Assembly (NCBI RefSeq): GCF_036924535.1
Contig: NZ_JAZHRT010000001.1
Span: forward strand, 7,812,001 to 7,876,000
Length of the DNA stretch: 64,000 bases
From: Bradyrhizobium sp. AZCC 2262
Lineage (GTDB): Bacteria; Pseudomonadota; Alphaproteobacteria; Rhizobiales; Xanthobacteraceae
Direction: 5' to 3'
Both the position numbers and the translations under genes were made by a program. The notes below the pieces were generated by a model. It searched no databases, was not told the DNA's origin, and saw only the letters and a program-made list of their open reading frames with translations. This document shows positions 54,163 to 62,932 of this stretch, in pieces (positions within the stretch are counted from its first letter, which is position 1; every line of letters starts with the position of its first letter).

Positions 54163-54950
54163 ATGAGCGGAAGTCACAACCAATCCATTGATGTTCCCGG
54201 GCCATCCCTTGATGTGCCCGGGACATCCTTTGACATCCCCCGGACATCGCTTGATGTCCGGGGGCTAACGGCAGACGAAATCCAGGCCCGCGTGCTCCAT
54301 CGCGACGGGCTGATGCTGGTCATCGACAAGCCGGCCGGCCTGCCGGTGCACCGCGGCCCCAAGGGCGGCGCCAATCTGGAGGCGTCGTTCGACGGCCTGC
54401 GATTCGGCCTGCCGCGGCCGCCGGTGCTGGCCCACCGGCTCGACAAGGACACCTCAGGCTGTCTTGTGCTGGGGCGCGCCACCGCAAGGCTACCGCCTCG
54501 CTCGGCCTGTTGTTCAAGCACGGCAAGATTGGAAAAACCTATTGGGCGGTGATCGAGGGCGGACCTGCCGAGGATGAAGGCGTCATCGACATGCCGCTGG
54601 GGCGGCTCAACGTCGAGCGTGGCTGGTGGCAGAAGCCGGATCCGGACGGGCAGAAGGCCGTCACCAACTGGAAAGTGCGCGGCCGCGGCGATGGCCTTTG
54701 TTGGCTCGCACTCGAGCCAGTGACTGGCCGCACCCATCAATTGCGCGTGCACACGTCCGCCATGGGTTGGCCGATCGTCGGCGACAACATCTATGGCAAC
54801 GGACCTCGTGTTGGCGAGCCGATCCTGCATCTGCATTCCCGCGAGATCGTGATTCCGATTTCGAAGAACAAGGAACCGGTGCGCGTGACAGCGCCGGCGC
54901 CAGAGCATATGCGGGAGCGGCTCAGGGCGTGTGGTTGGAACGGGGAGTGA
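54163..54950 (+). pseudogene. RluA-family pseudouridine synthase, frameshifted
   Basis: Two halves of one RluA-type pseudouridine synthase in different frames. The first (54163-54552) has VIDKPAGLPVHRGP and the catalytic Asp in HRLDKDTSGCLVLGR; the second (readable from about 54482) has LFKHGKIGKTYWAVIEGG, GRTHQLRVHTSAMGWPIVGD and HLHSREI. Frames join cleanly if two bases are removed at GGGGCGCGCC near 54474-54479, giving LVLGRHRKATASLG. Either a real loss of function, a rare programmed event, or a sequencing error. The first 30 codons encode four heptapeptide repeats (SLDVPGT-like) not usual for the family. Confidence 0.85.
54184..54264. repeat. 21-base tandem repeat at the 5' end of the rluA-type gene
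   Basis: Four imperfect copies of a 21-base unit (CATCCCTTGATGTGCCCGGG-like) encode IDVPGP, SLDVPGT, SFDIPRT and SLDVRG. The copies are about 70-85 percent alike by eye and keep the reading frame. Confidence 0.8.
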
Positions 54951-54971
54951 TGGCACACGCCTGCTCACTTC

Positions 54972-55152
54972 CCTTCTCCCCTTGTGGAGAAGGTGGCATA
55001 GGCGGCCGTCGGCCGCCGTACTTAGAAAAGGACGCCGATGCTTTGCATCGGCTATGGACGCGAAGCGGCGGCGAGACGGATGAGGGGTCTGTCTCCGCGG
55101 AAAGAACCCCTCATCCGGCGCTTCGCGCCACCTTCTCCCACAAGGGGAGAAG
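54972..55152. repeat. Large intergenic inverted repeat, type D
   Basis: CCTTCTCCCCTTGTGGAGAAG on the left and CTTCTCCCACAAGGGGAGAAGG on the right pair as long arms that continue through GGTGGC/GCCACC, 181 bases in all. Inner parts pair too (CGGCCGTCGGCCG; GATGCTTTGCATC). It lies between converging rluA-type and mtaB genes. Confidence 0.85.
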
Positions 55153-55158
55153 GAAGAA

Positions 55159-56424
55159 TCACACCGTCAACCGCGCACCGTCGTGGCCGTTGATCGCGAG
55201 CGCCATCACCGCGCCCGGCGTCTCGCCCGCTATCGCCACCGACAAAAAATGCTCGGTACGCCCCTGCGTCGCGCTCTCGATCAAGACCTGACGCGTGTGA
55301 CCGATTTCTGATGCGAGCCGCTTCTGCAGGGCTGCGTCCCCTGCCGCCCGCAGGCGTCGTGCGCGCTCCTTGATCACCCCGCCCACCACCTGCGGCATCC
55401 GCGCGGCCGGCGTGCCGGGTCGCTTCGAGTAGGGGAACACGTGCAGGAAGGTGAGATCGCATTCATCCACGAGGTCCTCGGAGCGCGCGAACATCTCGTC
55501 GGTCTCGGTCGGAAAGCCCGCGATGATATCGGCGCCAAGCGTGATGTCCGGACGAAGCCGCCGCACCTGTGCGCAGAACTCGATCGCGTCTTTTCGCGAA
55601 TGCCGGCGCTTCATCCGCTTCAAAATCATGTCGTCGCCGGACTGCAGCGACAGATGCAGATGCGGCATCAGCCGCTCGTCTTCCGCGATAATTTCAAGCA
55701 GATCGCGATCGGCTTCGATGGAATCGATCGACGAAATCCGCAAGCGCTTCAGTTCCGGCACGTGACGCAAAATCTGCTTTGTCAGCTGCCCGAGTTTTGG
55801 CGTGCCCGGCAGATCGGCGCCGTAACTTGTGAGGTCGACACCGGTCAGCACGATCTCGGCATGGCCGCGCTCAACCAGCGCGCGGACCTGATCCACGACC
55901 GCACCCATCGGCACCGAGCGCGAATTGCCGCGGCCATAAGGGATGATGCAGAAGGTGCAGCGGTGGTCGCAGCCGTTCTGCACCTGCACGAACACGCGCG
56001 GCAAGCCGGCCTTGAAGCCATCAAGCAGATGCGGCGCCATCTCGCGCACCGCCATGATGTCGGCGACCGCGATCTTCTCGCTTGCTTCGATTCCGAAGCC
56101 TGTATCGAACGCCGCGCGCGTCTCGCGCCAGGCATCACCGCGCATCTTGTCGTCATTGCCGACGACGCGATCGACCTCGGCCATTTCGGCAAACATTTTT
56201 GGCTGGGTCTGCGCCGCGCAGCCGGTGACGACGATGCGCAAGTGCGGCCGCTCGCGCTTCAGCCGCCGGATCGATTGCCGCGCCTGCGCCACGGCTTCAT
56301 TGGTTACCGCGCAGCTATTGATGACGAGGGTATCGGAAAGTCCGGCGCGCTCCGCCTCGCGGGCGATCACCTCGGATTCGAACGCGTTGAGACGGCAGCC
56401 GAAGGTTAGGACGTCGACGCTCAT
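55159..56424 (-). CDS. mtaB: tRNA t6A37 methylthiotransferase MtaB
   Basis: Radical-SAM enzyme that adds a methylthio group to N6-threonylcarbamoyladenosine at position 37 of tRNA. The 421-residue protein has the N-terminal UPF0004 domain (FGCRLNAFESE, NSCAVTNEA, VVTGCAAQ, cluster-binding Cys), the radical-SAM CxxxCxxC in GCDHRCTFCIIPYGRG, HLSLQSGDDMILKRMKR, and a C-terminal TRAM-like domain. The ATG at MSVDVLTFGC is used because it starts just after the dapF stop; a TTG three codons upstream would overlap it. Confidence 0.94.
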   Translation of the reverse strand: MSVDVLTFGCRLNAFESEVIAREAERAGLSDTLVINSCAVTNEAVAQARQSIRRLKRERPHLRIVVTGCAAQTQPKMFAEMAEVDRVVGNDDKMRGDAWRETRAAFDTGFGIEASEKIAVADIMAVREMAPHLLDGFKAGLPRVFVQVQNGCDHRCTFCIIPYGRGNSRSVPMGAVVDQVRALVERGHAEIVLTGVDLTSYGADLPGTPKLGQLTKQILRHVPELKRLRISSIDSIEADRDLLEIIAEDERLMPHLHLSLQSGDDMILKRMKRRHSRKDAIEFCAQVRRLRPDITLGADIIAGFPTETDEMFARSEDLVDECDLTFLHVFPYSKRPGTPAARMPQVVGGVIKERARRLRAAGDAALQKRLASEIGHTRQVLIESATQGRTEHFLSVAIAGETPGAVMALAINGHDGARLTV

Positions 56425-56429
56425 TGTTC

Positions 56430-57302
56430 TCAAGCGACGCTGGCGAACAGCGCCGGATCGAAGCGGCCTTCATACTCGAAGTCGGCGGTGCCGGTCATCA
56501 GCACATGGTCGTCGCGCTCGCGCCATTCGATGGAAAGCTTGCCGCCGGGCAGCGTCATCTCGACCGTGCGATTGGTGCGCTTCAGCCGCGCCGCGGCGAC
56601 CGCGGTCGCGCAGGCCGCCGAACCGCAGGCCCGGGTCAATCCGGCGCCGCGCTCCCAGGTCCGCATGGCGATGTGATCGCGATCGACGATATGGGCGAGC
56701 GTGATGTTGGCGCGATCGGGGAAGATCGGGTGATTTTCCAATAGCGGCCCGAAACGTTCGAGGTCATAGGCGTTGATATCGTCGACCCAGAAGATCGCGT
56801 GCGGATTGCCCATATTGACCACCGACGGCGAATGCAGCACCGGCGCATCGATTGGCCCCACCTGCAATTCGATATAGCGGGTGTCGCGAAATTCTTCAGC
56901 CAGCGGAATATCCTGCCAACCGAACTTCGGCGCGCCCATGTCGACGGTGTAGAGATCGGGCGCCGGGCCCTGCCAGCAGTTCAACAGGCCGGCGCGGGTC
57001 TCGAACGTCACCGCCGTCTGGCCGGTCTTCTCGAACAGGCGGCGCACCACGCAGCGCATGCCGTTGCCGCAAGCGCCGGCTTCCGAGCCGTCATTGTTGT
57101 AGATGCGGATGAAGGCTTCGGTGCCCTGCAGCCGCGGCGGCTGCAATACCATCAACTGGTCATAGGGCACGCCCGCGGGCGAGGCGACCGCCCGCGCGTC
57201 TTCCGGCGTTACCGCCGACTTGGAGTCGCGCAAATCCACCACGACAATCTCGTTGCCGATGCCGTTCATCTTGGCAAATGCGTGGTTGGCGAGCGCGCTC
57301 AT
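56430..57302 (-). CDS. dapF: Diaminopimelate epimerase
   Basis: Converts LL- to meso-diaminopimelate for lysine and peptidoglycan. The 290-residue protein has the two catalytic cysteines in [15 protein letters not shown] and [12 protein letters not shown], and NEIVVVDLR in the N-terminal half. The start [18 protein letters not shown] is chosen; a Met four codons upstream is open. mtaB follows five bases after its stop, a pair often conserved in Bradyrhizobium. Confidence 0.96.
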   Translation of the reverse strand: MSALANHAFAKMNGIGNEIVVVDLRDSKSAVTPEDARAVASPAGVPYDQLMVLQPPRLQGTEAFIRIYNNDGSEAGACGNGMRCVVRRLFEKTGQTAVTFETRAGLLNCWQGPAPDLYTVDMGAPKFGWQDIPLAEEFRDTRYIELQVGPIDAPVLHSPSVVNMGNPHAIFWVDDINAYDLERFGPLLENHPIFPDRANITLAHIVDRDHIAMRTWERGAGLTRACGSAACATAVAAARLKRTNRTVEMTLPGGKLSIEWRERDDHVLMTGTADFEYEGRFDPALFASVA

Positions 57303-57485
57303 GAAATTTCCCAATTTCTGCCTGCCTTATATGGCGAATGATGGCCAATTGCCTAGTACGCAGGGGCATATGACGCATCTGTCATGGGACGAAAGCGGAC
57401 GTTGCGTGTTAGAAAATGGCACCATCCTGGCGGGTGCGGATGGGGACATGCCGCCGCCAGGTGGGGTGGATGGAGAATACCTGAA

Positions 57486-58196
57486 ATGAACCGTATCAGC
57501 ACTTTCCGTGCGGCCCTGGCCGCGCTCTCCATGGTTGCGTTTGGCGGGGCCGCACTGGCGCAATCGCCGGCGCCCTCAGCCTCGCCAGCCGCCAGCCCGT
57601 CGGCTGCGCCCAGCCCGGCACCATCGGCGGTGCCGGTCCCGCCGCCGGCCGAAACCAAGTCGCCGGCGGATGCCCCCACGGCGGAAAAAGCCCCGGCGCC
57701 CGCGCCCCCTCCTCCCGCCGCCAGCGTCCAGGCCGCCGACCCCTTCGGCGAGGAGTTCACGCTTGAGCCCAAGAAAGTGGTTGTCATGAAGGGCACCGCG
57801 AATTGGGACGCGGCGTTCGACACCCTGATCGATTCGTTCAAGGCGCTGACTGTCCTGCTCGACAAGCAGGGCATCAAGGCCACGGGCAATTCAATGATCG
57901 TCTACACCTCGACCGACGATACCGGTTTTACGTTCCTGGCCCAGATTCCGGTCGATCAGGACGTCAAGAACCTGACCAAGGACATGAGCATGGGCAAGTC
58001 GCCCGAGGGCAAGGCGCTGAAGTTCGTCCATCGCGGCTCCTACGACAACATGGACAACACCTATGAGGCGATCACCAATCACCTCGACGACAAGAAGCTC
58101 GAGGCCAAGGACACTTTCATCGAGGAATACATCACCGATCCCCTGAAGACGGCGGAGGACAAGCTGGTCATCAACGTCTATGTGCCGCTGAAGTGA
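57486..58196 (+). CDS. Exported GyrI-like domain protein
   Basis: A 236-residue protein with a signal peptide (about 1-25), a long Ala/Pro/Ser-rich linker (26-82) and a C-terminal domain of the GyrI-like/AraC-effector-binding type (about 88-236: GTANWDAAFDTLIDSFKAL, VYTSTDDTGFTFLAQIP, GKALKFVHRGSYDNMDNTYE, LVINVYVPLK). Such domains bind small molecules, but an exported form has no known role. GGAGA precedes the ATG. The SIMPL gene begins at its stop. Confidence 0.8.
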   Translation: MNRISTFRAALAALSMVAFGGAALAQSPAPSASPAASPSAAPSPAPSAVPVPPPAETKSPADAPTAEKAPAPAPPPPAASVQAADPFGEEFTLEPKKVVVMKGTANWDAAFDTLIDSFKALTVLLDKQGIKATGNSMIVYTSTDDTGFTFLAQIPVDQDVKNLTKDMSMGKSPEGKALKFVHRGSYDNMDNTYEAITNHLDDKKLEAKDTFIEEYITDPLKTAEDKLVINVYVPLK

Positions 58197-58201
58197 GACG
58201 C

Positions 58202-58903
58202 ATGAAGCATTCGCTCGGGTTCGCCGTCGTTGCCGTCACCCTGGCGGCCGCGCCCGCGCTGGCGCAGACGATGCCGCCGCCTGCGATTTCCGTGACCGGC
58301 GAAGCGAACGTGTCGGTGGCGCCCGATCAGGCCCAGATCGACGGCGGCGTGACGTCGGACGCCAAGACCGCGCGCGAGGCGTCGGACGCCAACAATGCCG
58401 CGATGGGCAAGGTGCTGGCCGCGCTCAAGGGCGCCGGCATCGAGGAAAAGGACTACCAGACCTCGCGGCTGTCGCTGCAGCCGCAGTTTGCGGCGAATTA
58501 CAAGCCCTCGGAGCGCACGGGCATCGTCAGCTTCCGCGCCAGCAACCGTGTCACGGTCAAGGTCCGCGATGTGACCAAGGTCGCCAACGTGATCGACGTG
58601 CTGGTGGGCGCCGGCGCCAACGAAATAGGCGGCATTAATTTCACGGTAACGCAGGCCTCAAAACATCTCGACGAAGCCCGCACGAAGGCGATCGCGGATG
58701 CGCGCCGCAAGGCGGAGATCTACGCCAAGGCCGCAGGCGTGACGCTCGGCGAGCCGATCAGCATTTCCGAGGAAGGCGCGCCCGTGCCGGCATTTCGCGG
58801 CAAGATGGCGGCCCCCATGGCTGCGGGTGCGCCGGTGGCGCAAGGCGAGGAGATGCTATCGGTGACGGTGAGTGTGACCTGGGCGATCAAGGCGAGCCAA
58901 TAG
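58202..58903 (+). CDS. SIMPL (DUF541) periplasmic protein
   Basis: A 233-residue exported protein: signal peptide (about 1-22), then the SIMPL/YggE fold (about 27-230: ISVTGEANVSVAPDQAQIDGG, YQTSRLSLQPQF, ISFTVTQASKHLDEARTKAI-type helices, ADARRKAEIYAKAAGV). YggE-like proteins are linked to oxidative stress and membrane protection; the biochemical role is unknown. A GTG nine bases upstream overlaps the preceding stop and would be an alternative start, so the two genes are an operon. Confidence 0.9.
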   Translation: MKHSLGFAVVAVTLAAAPALAQTMPPPAISVTGEANVSVAPDQAQIDGGVTSDAKTAREASDANNAAMGKVLAALKGAGIEEKDYQTSRLSLQPQFAANYKPSERTGIVSFRASNRVTVKVRDVTKVANVIDVLVGAGANEIGGINFTVTQASKHLDEARTKAIADARRKAEIYAKAAGVTLGEPISISEEGAPVPAFRGKMAAPMAAGAPVAQGEEMLSVTVSVTWAIKASQ

Positions 58904-58908
58904 TTGCT

Positions 58909-59030
58909 GTCGTCCCTGCGAACGCAGGGACCCATAACCACAGGGAGATGTGGTTATGCTGAGCTGGAGCTCCAGCCTTTTTCAACAATCAGCAACGGCG
59001 GTTATGGGTCCCTGCGTTCGCAGGGACGAC
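58909..59030. repeat. Intergenic inverted repeat, type E (nested palindromes)
   Basis: Perfect 31-base inverted ends starting GTCGTCCCTGCGAACGCAGG, and each arm is itself a palindrome (CCCTGCGAACGCAGGG). The centre holds a smaller palindrome, AGCTGGAGCTCCAGC. It lies between converging SIMPL and MBL-fold genes. Confidence 0.9.
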
Positions 59031-59035
59031 GGAGG

Positions 59036-60100
59036 TTAGATCTCGTAAACCTGCCCCGGCTTCAGCGCCGCGAACCGCTCCGGCGGGATCTTCGCTTCCT
59101 TGAGCGCCTCATCCAGCGCCATCACCGGCGCGTCGATCGCCTCATCCGTGAGCTGGAAGGTGCCGTGATGATGCGCGAGCGCTTGCTCGGCGCCGCAATC
59201 GGCCAGCGCCTTCACCGCATCCGACGGATTCATGTGCTGGTCGTTCATGAACCAGCGCGGCTCGTAGGCGCCAATGGGGAGGATCGCCAGCCGCAGCGGG
59301 CCGTGCTTCTCGGCCACACGGCGGAAATGCTTGCCCTCGCCATAGCCGGAATCGCAGACGATGTAGATTTTCCCCACCGGCGTCTCCAATACAAAGCTCG
59401 CCCACAGCGCCTTGTTGCGGTCGAACAATCCGCGCGCCGACCAGTGCCGCGTCGGCACCAGCGTCACCGCGATGCCGTTGCCGAGCTCGACGCGGTCCTG
59501 CCAGTCGAACCCCTCGGCTTTGATCGCGCTGTCGGTATCGCGCATGGTGGCGTCATTGCCGAGCGGCGTGATCACGCGCGGCGAAAATTTTACCGACAGC
59601 TTTGACAGCGTCGCGATGTCGAGGTGATCGTAATGGCCGTGCGAGACCAGCACGACGTCGATCTTTGGCAGCGCGTCGAAGGCGATGCCGGGATCGTTGT
59701 GCCGATGCGGCCCGGCAAAGGAAACCGGCGAGGCCCGCAGCGACCACACGGGATCGACGAGAATGTTAAGGTCCCGGGTCTGGATCAGCCAGGTGACGTG
59801 GCCGACAAAGGACAGCCGCACCTTGTCGCCGGAAACCCGCGGCGGCGGCGTATCGCTATGGGCGTTCGGCACCCAATCCGGCCAGCTCGCACGCTTGCGA
59901 TCGGTGCCGAACTGCCAGCGCAGCACCTCGGCCAATGATTTCGGCGGCACCCCATCGGGATCGAAAAAGCGCGTGCCATCAAAGTGGTCGGAGACGGGGC
60001 CGTCATAGGTTTTCATACTGCTGATCCAGATCGAGGGAACGCCTACGGCCGCAGCGGCGCCTGCGAGCACTCCAAGAACACGGCGGCGGGTAATGGGCAC
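59036..60100 (-). CDS. MBL-fold metallo-hydrolase with Tat-like signal
   Basis: A 354-residue protein with an N-terminal TRRRVLGVLAGAAAAVG segment (a twin-arginine-like signal or anchor) and a metallo-beta-lactamase fold of the UlaG/NAPE-PLD kind: FVGHVTWLI, the metal motif SHGHYDHLD, the distal ligands in PTRHWSARG and CDSGYG, and a final HHHGTF. Family members hydrolyse lipid or cyclic phosphodiester substrates. Here the substrate is unknown. Probable periplasmic or membrane-attached enzyme. Confidence 0.88.
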   Translation of the reverse strand: MPITRRRVLGVLAGAAAAVGVPSIWISSMKTYDGPVSDHFDGTRFFDPDGVPPKSLAEVLRWQFGTDRKRASWPDWVPNAHSDTPPPRVSGDKVRLSFVGHVTWLIQTRDLNILVDPVWSLRASPVSFAGPHRHNDPGIAFDALPKIDVVLVSHGHYDHLDIATLSKLSVKFSPRVITPLGNDATMRDTDSAIKAEGFDWQDRVELGNGIAVTLVPTRHWSARGLFDRNKALWASFVLETPVGKIYIVCDSGYGEGKHFRRVAEKHGPLRLAILPIGAYEPRWFMNDQHMNPSDAVKALADCGAEQALAHHHGTFQLTDEAIDAPVMALDEALKEAKIPPERFAALKPGQVYEI

Positions 60101-60196
60101 GGGGCGGGGTCAATGAACTGAAAGGGCGGGAGGCATGCAGCCTATATGGCGTCGGCAGCCGCAACATGAAGCCTGAATTGGAATTTCCGCTTTCGA

Positions 60197-60391
60197 TTAT
60201 CGCGCGATCTTCTTCACGCAGACAGGGTCGCCCTGCGGGGCGCTCTTGCAGTCCCAATCCGGGCCAAAGCCTGGTGCGGCCGCGAAGCCGGGGAATCGAA
60301 TGTGGGTGAAGATCAGAAGGCCGAGCACCGCCAGAACGAACAAGGCGCCCAGCACATCCCCGCGCGTCAGATACCACGGAATAAATCTCAT
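60197..60391 (-). CDS. Small single-pass membrane protein
   Basis: A 64-residue protein: MRFIPWYLTRGDVLGALFV opens into a membrane helix (about 12-32), then a short extracytoplasmic tail with GFGPDWDCKSAPQGDPVCVKK carrying two cysteines that could pair. I recognise no family, but the start, composition and stop look coding. It is upstream of the MBL-fold gene on the same strand. Confidence 0.7.
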   Translation of the reverse strand: MRFIPWYLTRGDVLGALFVLAVLGLLIFTHIRFPGFAAAPGFGPDWDCKSAPQGDPVCVKKIAR

Positions 60392-60501
60392 GGTGTCCTT
60401 ATACCATATTCGCCAATCCGCCCTGGGCCTAACGGTGAATTTTCGTGCAGCGGTTAACCGCCTGCCAAAGCTCACGAAAGTGCCGCCACCGACAAGTTTC
60501 C

Positions 60502-60530
60502 TTGACTTTCGCCCCTTCCGGGCGTTTAAC
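60502..60530 (+). promoter_or_regulatory. Possible sigma-70 promoter, ffh side
   Basis: TTGACT and TTTAAC at a 17-base spacing, both near consensus, about 300 bases before the ffh start. A transcript from here would carry a long leader containing a type B repeat. This is pattern matching only. Confidence 0.25.
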
Positions 60531-60676
60531 CCGCGCACTTTCTCGGAAAGACGTTCTTTTCGACCCGCCGCCCGGCCCATGAGGCTGGAGGCCAACGCCC
60601 GACAGCGCGATGCGCCCTCGGGCGCGAAAGTGTTTGGAATATCGTCCTGGCGTTCTGCGCCGGGCATATAACTGGC

Positions 60677-60777
60677 CGTCATACCCCGCGAAGGCGGGGT
60701 ATCCAGTACGCCGCAGCTTCTCGGTTGAAACGAGCTGCTCTGGAATACTGGATCACCCGCCTTCGCGGGTGATGACA
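60677..60777. repeat. Intergenic palindromic repeat, type B copy 3
   Basis: CGTCATACCCCGCGAAGGCGG then TATCCAGTACGCCG on the left, and ACTGGATCACCCGCCTTCGC ending GGTGATGAC on the right. 57 bases upstream of the ffh start. Confidence 0.87.
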
Positions 60778-60833
60778 GCAGTGGACGGATCGAAGCAGCG
60801 AGCCTGCATTGGGCAGGACAGAGGACAACGGCA

Positions 60834-62381
60834 TTGTTCGACAATCTGTCGGAGCGGCTTGGCGGGATACTCGATCGTCTGACGGGGCGCGGCGCGCTGA
60901 CCGAAAAGGATGTCGACGCCGCGATGCGCGAGGTGCGCCGCGCGCTGCTCGAGGCCGACGTTGCGCTCGAGGTCGTCAGAGATTTCACTGATCGCGTTCG
61001 CGAGCAGGCGGTCGGCGCCACCGTCGTCAAGTCGGTCACGCCCGGTCAGATGGTGGTCAAGATCGTCCATGACGAGTTGGTCGCCACGCTCGGTTCCGAC
61101 GGCCAGACCATCGACATCAATGCGGTGCCGCCGGTGCCGATCATGATGGTCGGTCTGCAAGGCTCCGGCAAAACCACCACCACCGCAAAACTCGCCCGCC
61201 GCATGACCCAGCGCGACAAGCGCAAGGTGCTGATGGCCTCGCTCGACATCTACCGCCCGGCGGCGATGGAGCAATTGGCCGTGCTGGGGCGCGACCTAGA
61301 TATCCCGACGCTGCCGATCGTGGCGGGACAGAAGCCGGCGCAGATTGCAAAACGCGCGCTGGAAGCCGGCAAGCTCGGCGGCTACGACGTGGTGCTACTC
61401 GACACCGCCGGCCGCACCACGCTCGACGAAGAAATGATGAGCGAGGCGGCCGAGATCAAAGCCACGGCCAATCCGCATGAAGTGCTGCTGGTCGCGGATT
61501 CCTTGACCGGCCAGGACGCGGTCAATCTCGCGCGCGCCTTCGACCAGCGCGTCGGCCTCACCGGCATCGTGCTGACGCGGGTGGACGGCGACGGCCGCGG
61601 CGGCGCCGCGCTGTCGATGCGCGCGGTGACCGGCAAGCCGATCAAGCTGATCGGTACCGGCGAAAAGACCGATGCGCTGGAAGATTTCCATCCGAGCCGC
61701 ATCGCCGGCCGCATTCTCGGCATGGGCGACGTGGTGTCGCTGGTCGAGCGGGCAGCCGCAAATATCGACGCCGAAAAAGCCGCGCGCACCGCCGAGCGGA
61801 TGCGCAAGGGTCAGTTCGACCTCACGGATATGCGCGAGCAGTTGCTGCAGATGGCGAACATGGGCGGCATCAGCGGGCTGATGGGCATGATGCCCGGCGT
61901 TGCCAAGATGAAGAACCAGATCGCGGCGGCCGGGATCGACGACAAGATCATCAAGCGCCAGGTCGCGGTAATCGATTCGATGACACGGCAGGAGCGCAAG
62001 AATCCCGACATCCTCAAGGCCAGCCGCAAGAAGCGCATCGCCGCCGGCGCCGGCCTGGAGGTCCAGGAAGTCAACAAGCTGCTCAAGATGCACCGGAACA
62101 TGGCCGACATGATGAAGGCCATGGGCTCGGGCAAGCGCGGCCCGATGGCCGGCATCGCACAGGCGATGGGCTTTGGCGGCGGCATGAAGCCGCCTTCGGC
62201 CGAAGAGATGAAGGCGATGGCGGAGAAGATGCAGGGCGGCGCCGGAGGCGGCCTGCCCCAGTTGCCCAAGGATCTTCCCGTTGGCCTTCGTCAGGGACTG
62301 CCGAATGTACCAGGCCTCACGGGACTCAGCGGCAAGCCGACCTTGCCCGGCCTTGGCGGCTTCCCGGGGAAGAAGAAATGA
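60834..62381 (+). CDS. ffh: Signal recognition particle protein Ffh
   Basis: GTPase subunit of the bacterial SRP; binds signal sequences at the ribosome and docks with FtsY. The 515-residue protein has the N domain (about 1-85), G domain with GLQGSGKTTTT, LDTAGRTTLDEEMM, LTRVDGDGRGG and GTGEKTDALEDFHP, and a Met-rich M domain (about 325-440: MGGISGLMGMMPG, MKAMGSGKRGP) with a Gly/Pro-rich tail. The start is a TTG after GAGG, the only one giving the family opening MFDNLSERL. rpsP, rimM and trmD follow, the standard gene order. Confidence 0.96.
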   Translation: MFDNLSERLGGILDRLTGRGALTEKDVDAAMREVRRALLEADVALEVVRDFTDRVREQAVGATVVKSVTPGQMVVKIVHDELVATLGSDGQTIDINAVPPVPIMMVGLQGSGKTTTTAKLARRMTQRDKRKVLMASLDIYRPAAMEQLAVLGRDLDIPTLPIVAGQKPAQIAKRALEAGKLGGYDVVLLDTAGRTTLDEEMMSEAAEIKATANPHEVLLVADSLTGQDAVNLARAFDQRVGLTGIVLTRVDGDGRGGAALSMRAVTGKPIKLIGTGEKTDALEDFHPSRIAGRILGMGDVVSLVERAAANIDAEKAARTAERMRKGQFDLTDMREQLLQMANMGGISGLMGMMPGVAKMKNQIAAAGIDDKIIKRQVAVIDSMTRQERKNPDILKASRKKRIAAGAGLEVQEVNKLLKMHRNMADMMKAMGSGKRGPMAGIAQAMGFGGGMKPPSAEEMKAMAEKMQGGAGGGLPQLPKDLPVGLRQGLPNVPGLTGLSGKPTLPGLGGFPGKKK

Positions 62382-62399
62382 CCTCTCGCCAACACGCGC

Positions 62400-62503
62400 C
62401 GTCATCGTCCGCGAAGGCGGACGATCCAGTACGCCGCGCTCCCTCAGTTCAATCGCTAATGCCTGCGATTACTGGATGCCCCGCCTTCGCGGGGCATGAC
62501 GGG
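62400..62503. repeat. Intergenic palindromic repeat, type B copy 4
   Basis: CGTCATCGTCCGCGAAGGCGG with ACGATCCAGTACGCCG on the left, and ACTGGATGCCCCGCCTTCGC ending GGGGCATGACGG on the right. Lies between ffh and rpsP in an operon. Confidence 0.87.
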
Positions 62504-62580
62504 CGAGGCAGGGCCCTCTCGCAATGACGCCAATTCACATCGTTCACATCATTGAGTTTCGCATTCAACAGGAGAACCAA

Positions 62581-62913
62581 ATGTCAGTCGTTATCCGCCT
62601 CGCTCGCGCAGGCACCAAGAAGCGCCCGGTCTATCACGTCGTCGTCGCCGACTCGCGTTTTCCCCGCGATGGCCGCTTCATCGAGCGTCTCGGCCATTTC
62701 AACCCGCTGCTGCCGAAGGACAATGAGTCGCGTCTGAAGCTCGACATGGACAAGGTGAAGTCCTGGCTCGCCAAGGGCGCGCAGCCGTCGGACCGCGTGA
62801 CGCGCTTCCTGGATGCCGCTGGCATCGTCAAGCGTCCTGCCCGCAGCAATCCGGAAAAGGCCGTGCCGCGCAAGGAGCGCAAGGCGCGCGCCGAAGCCGC
62901 CGCGAAGGCCTAA
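62581..62913 (+). CDS. rpsP: 30S ribosomal protein bS16
   Basis: Ribosomal protein of the 30S body. The 110-residue protein begins [20 protein letters not shown] and contains [17 protein letters not shown], both family hallmarks, with a basic C-terminal tail longer than in E. coli (about 30 extra residues), as usual in alphaproteobacteria. CAGGAG precedes the ATG. It is in the ffh-rpsP-rimM-trmD cluster. Confidence 0.97.
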   Translation: MSVVIRLARAGTKKRPVYHVVVADSRFPRDGRFIERLGHFNPLLPKDNESRLKLDMDKVKSWLAKGAQPSDRVTRFLDAAGIVKRPARSNPEKAVPRKERKARAEAAAKA

Positions 62914-62932
62914 GACATAGCGGCGCACGACG

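Larger units (their letters stand above)
60392..60833. other. 442-base gap upstream of ffh
   Basis: Divergent upstream region of the small membrane gene and ffh. It contains a promoter-like TTGACT-17-TTTAAC (60502-60530) and, nearer ffh, a type B palindromic repeat (60677-60777). No protein-like frame was found. Confidence 0.6.
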
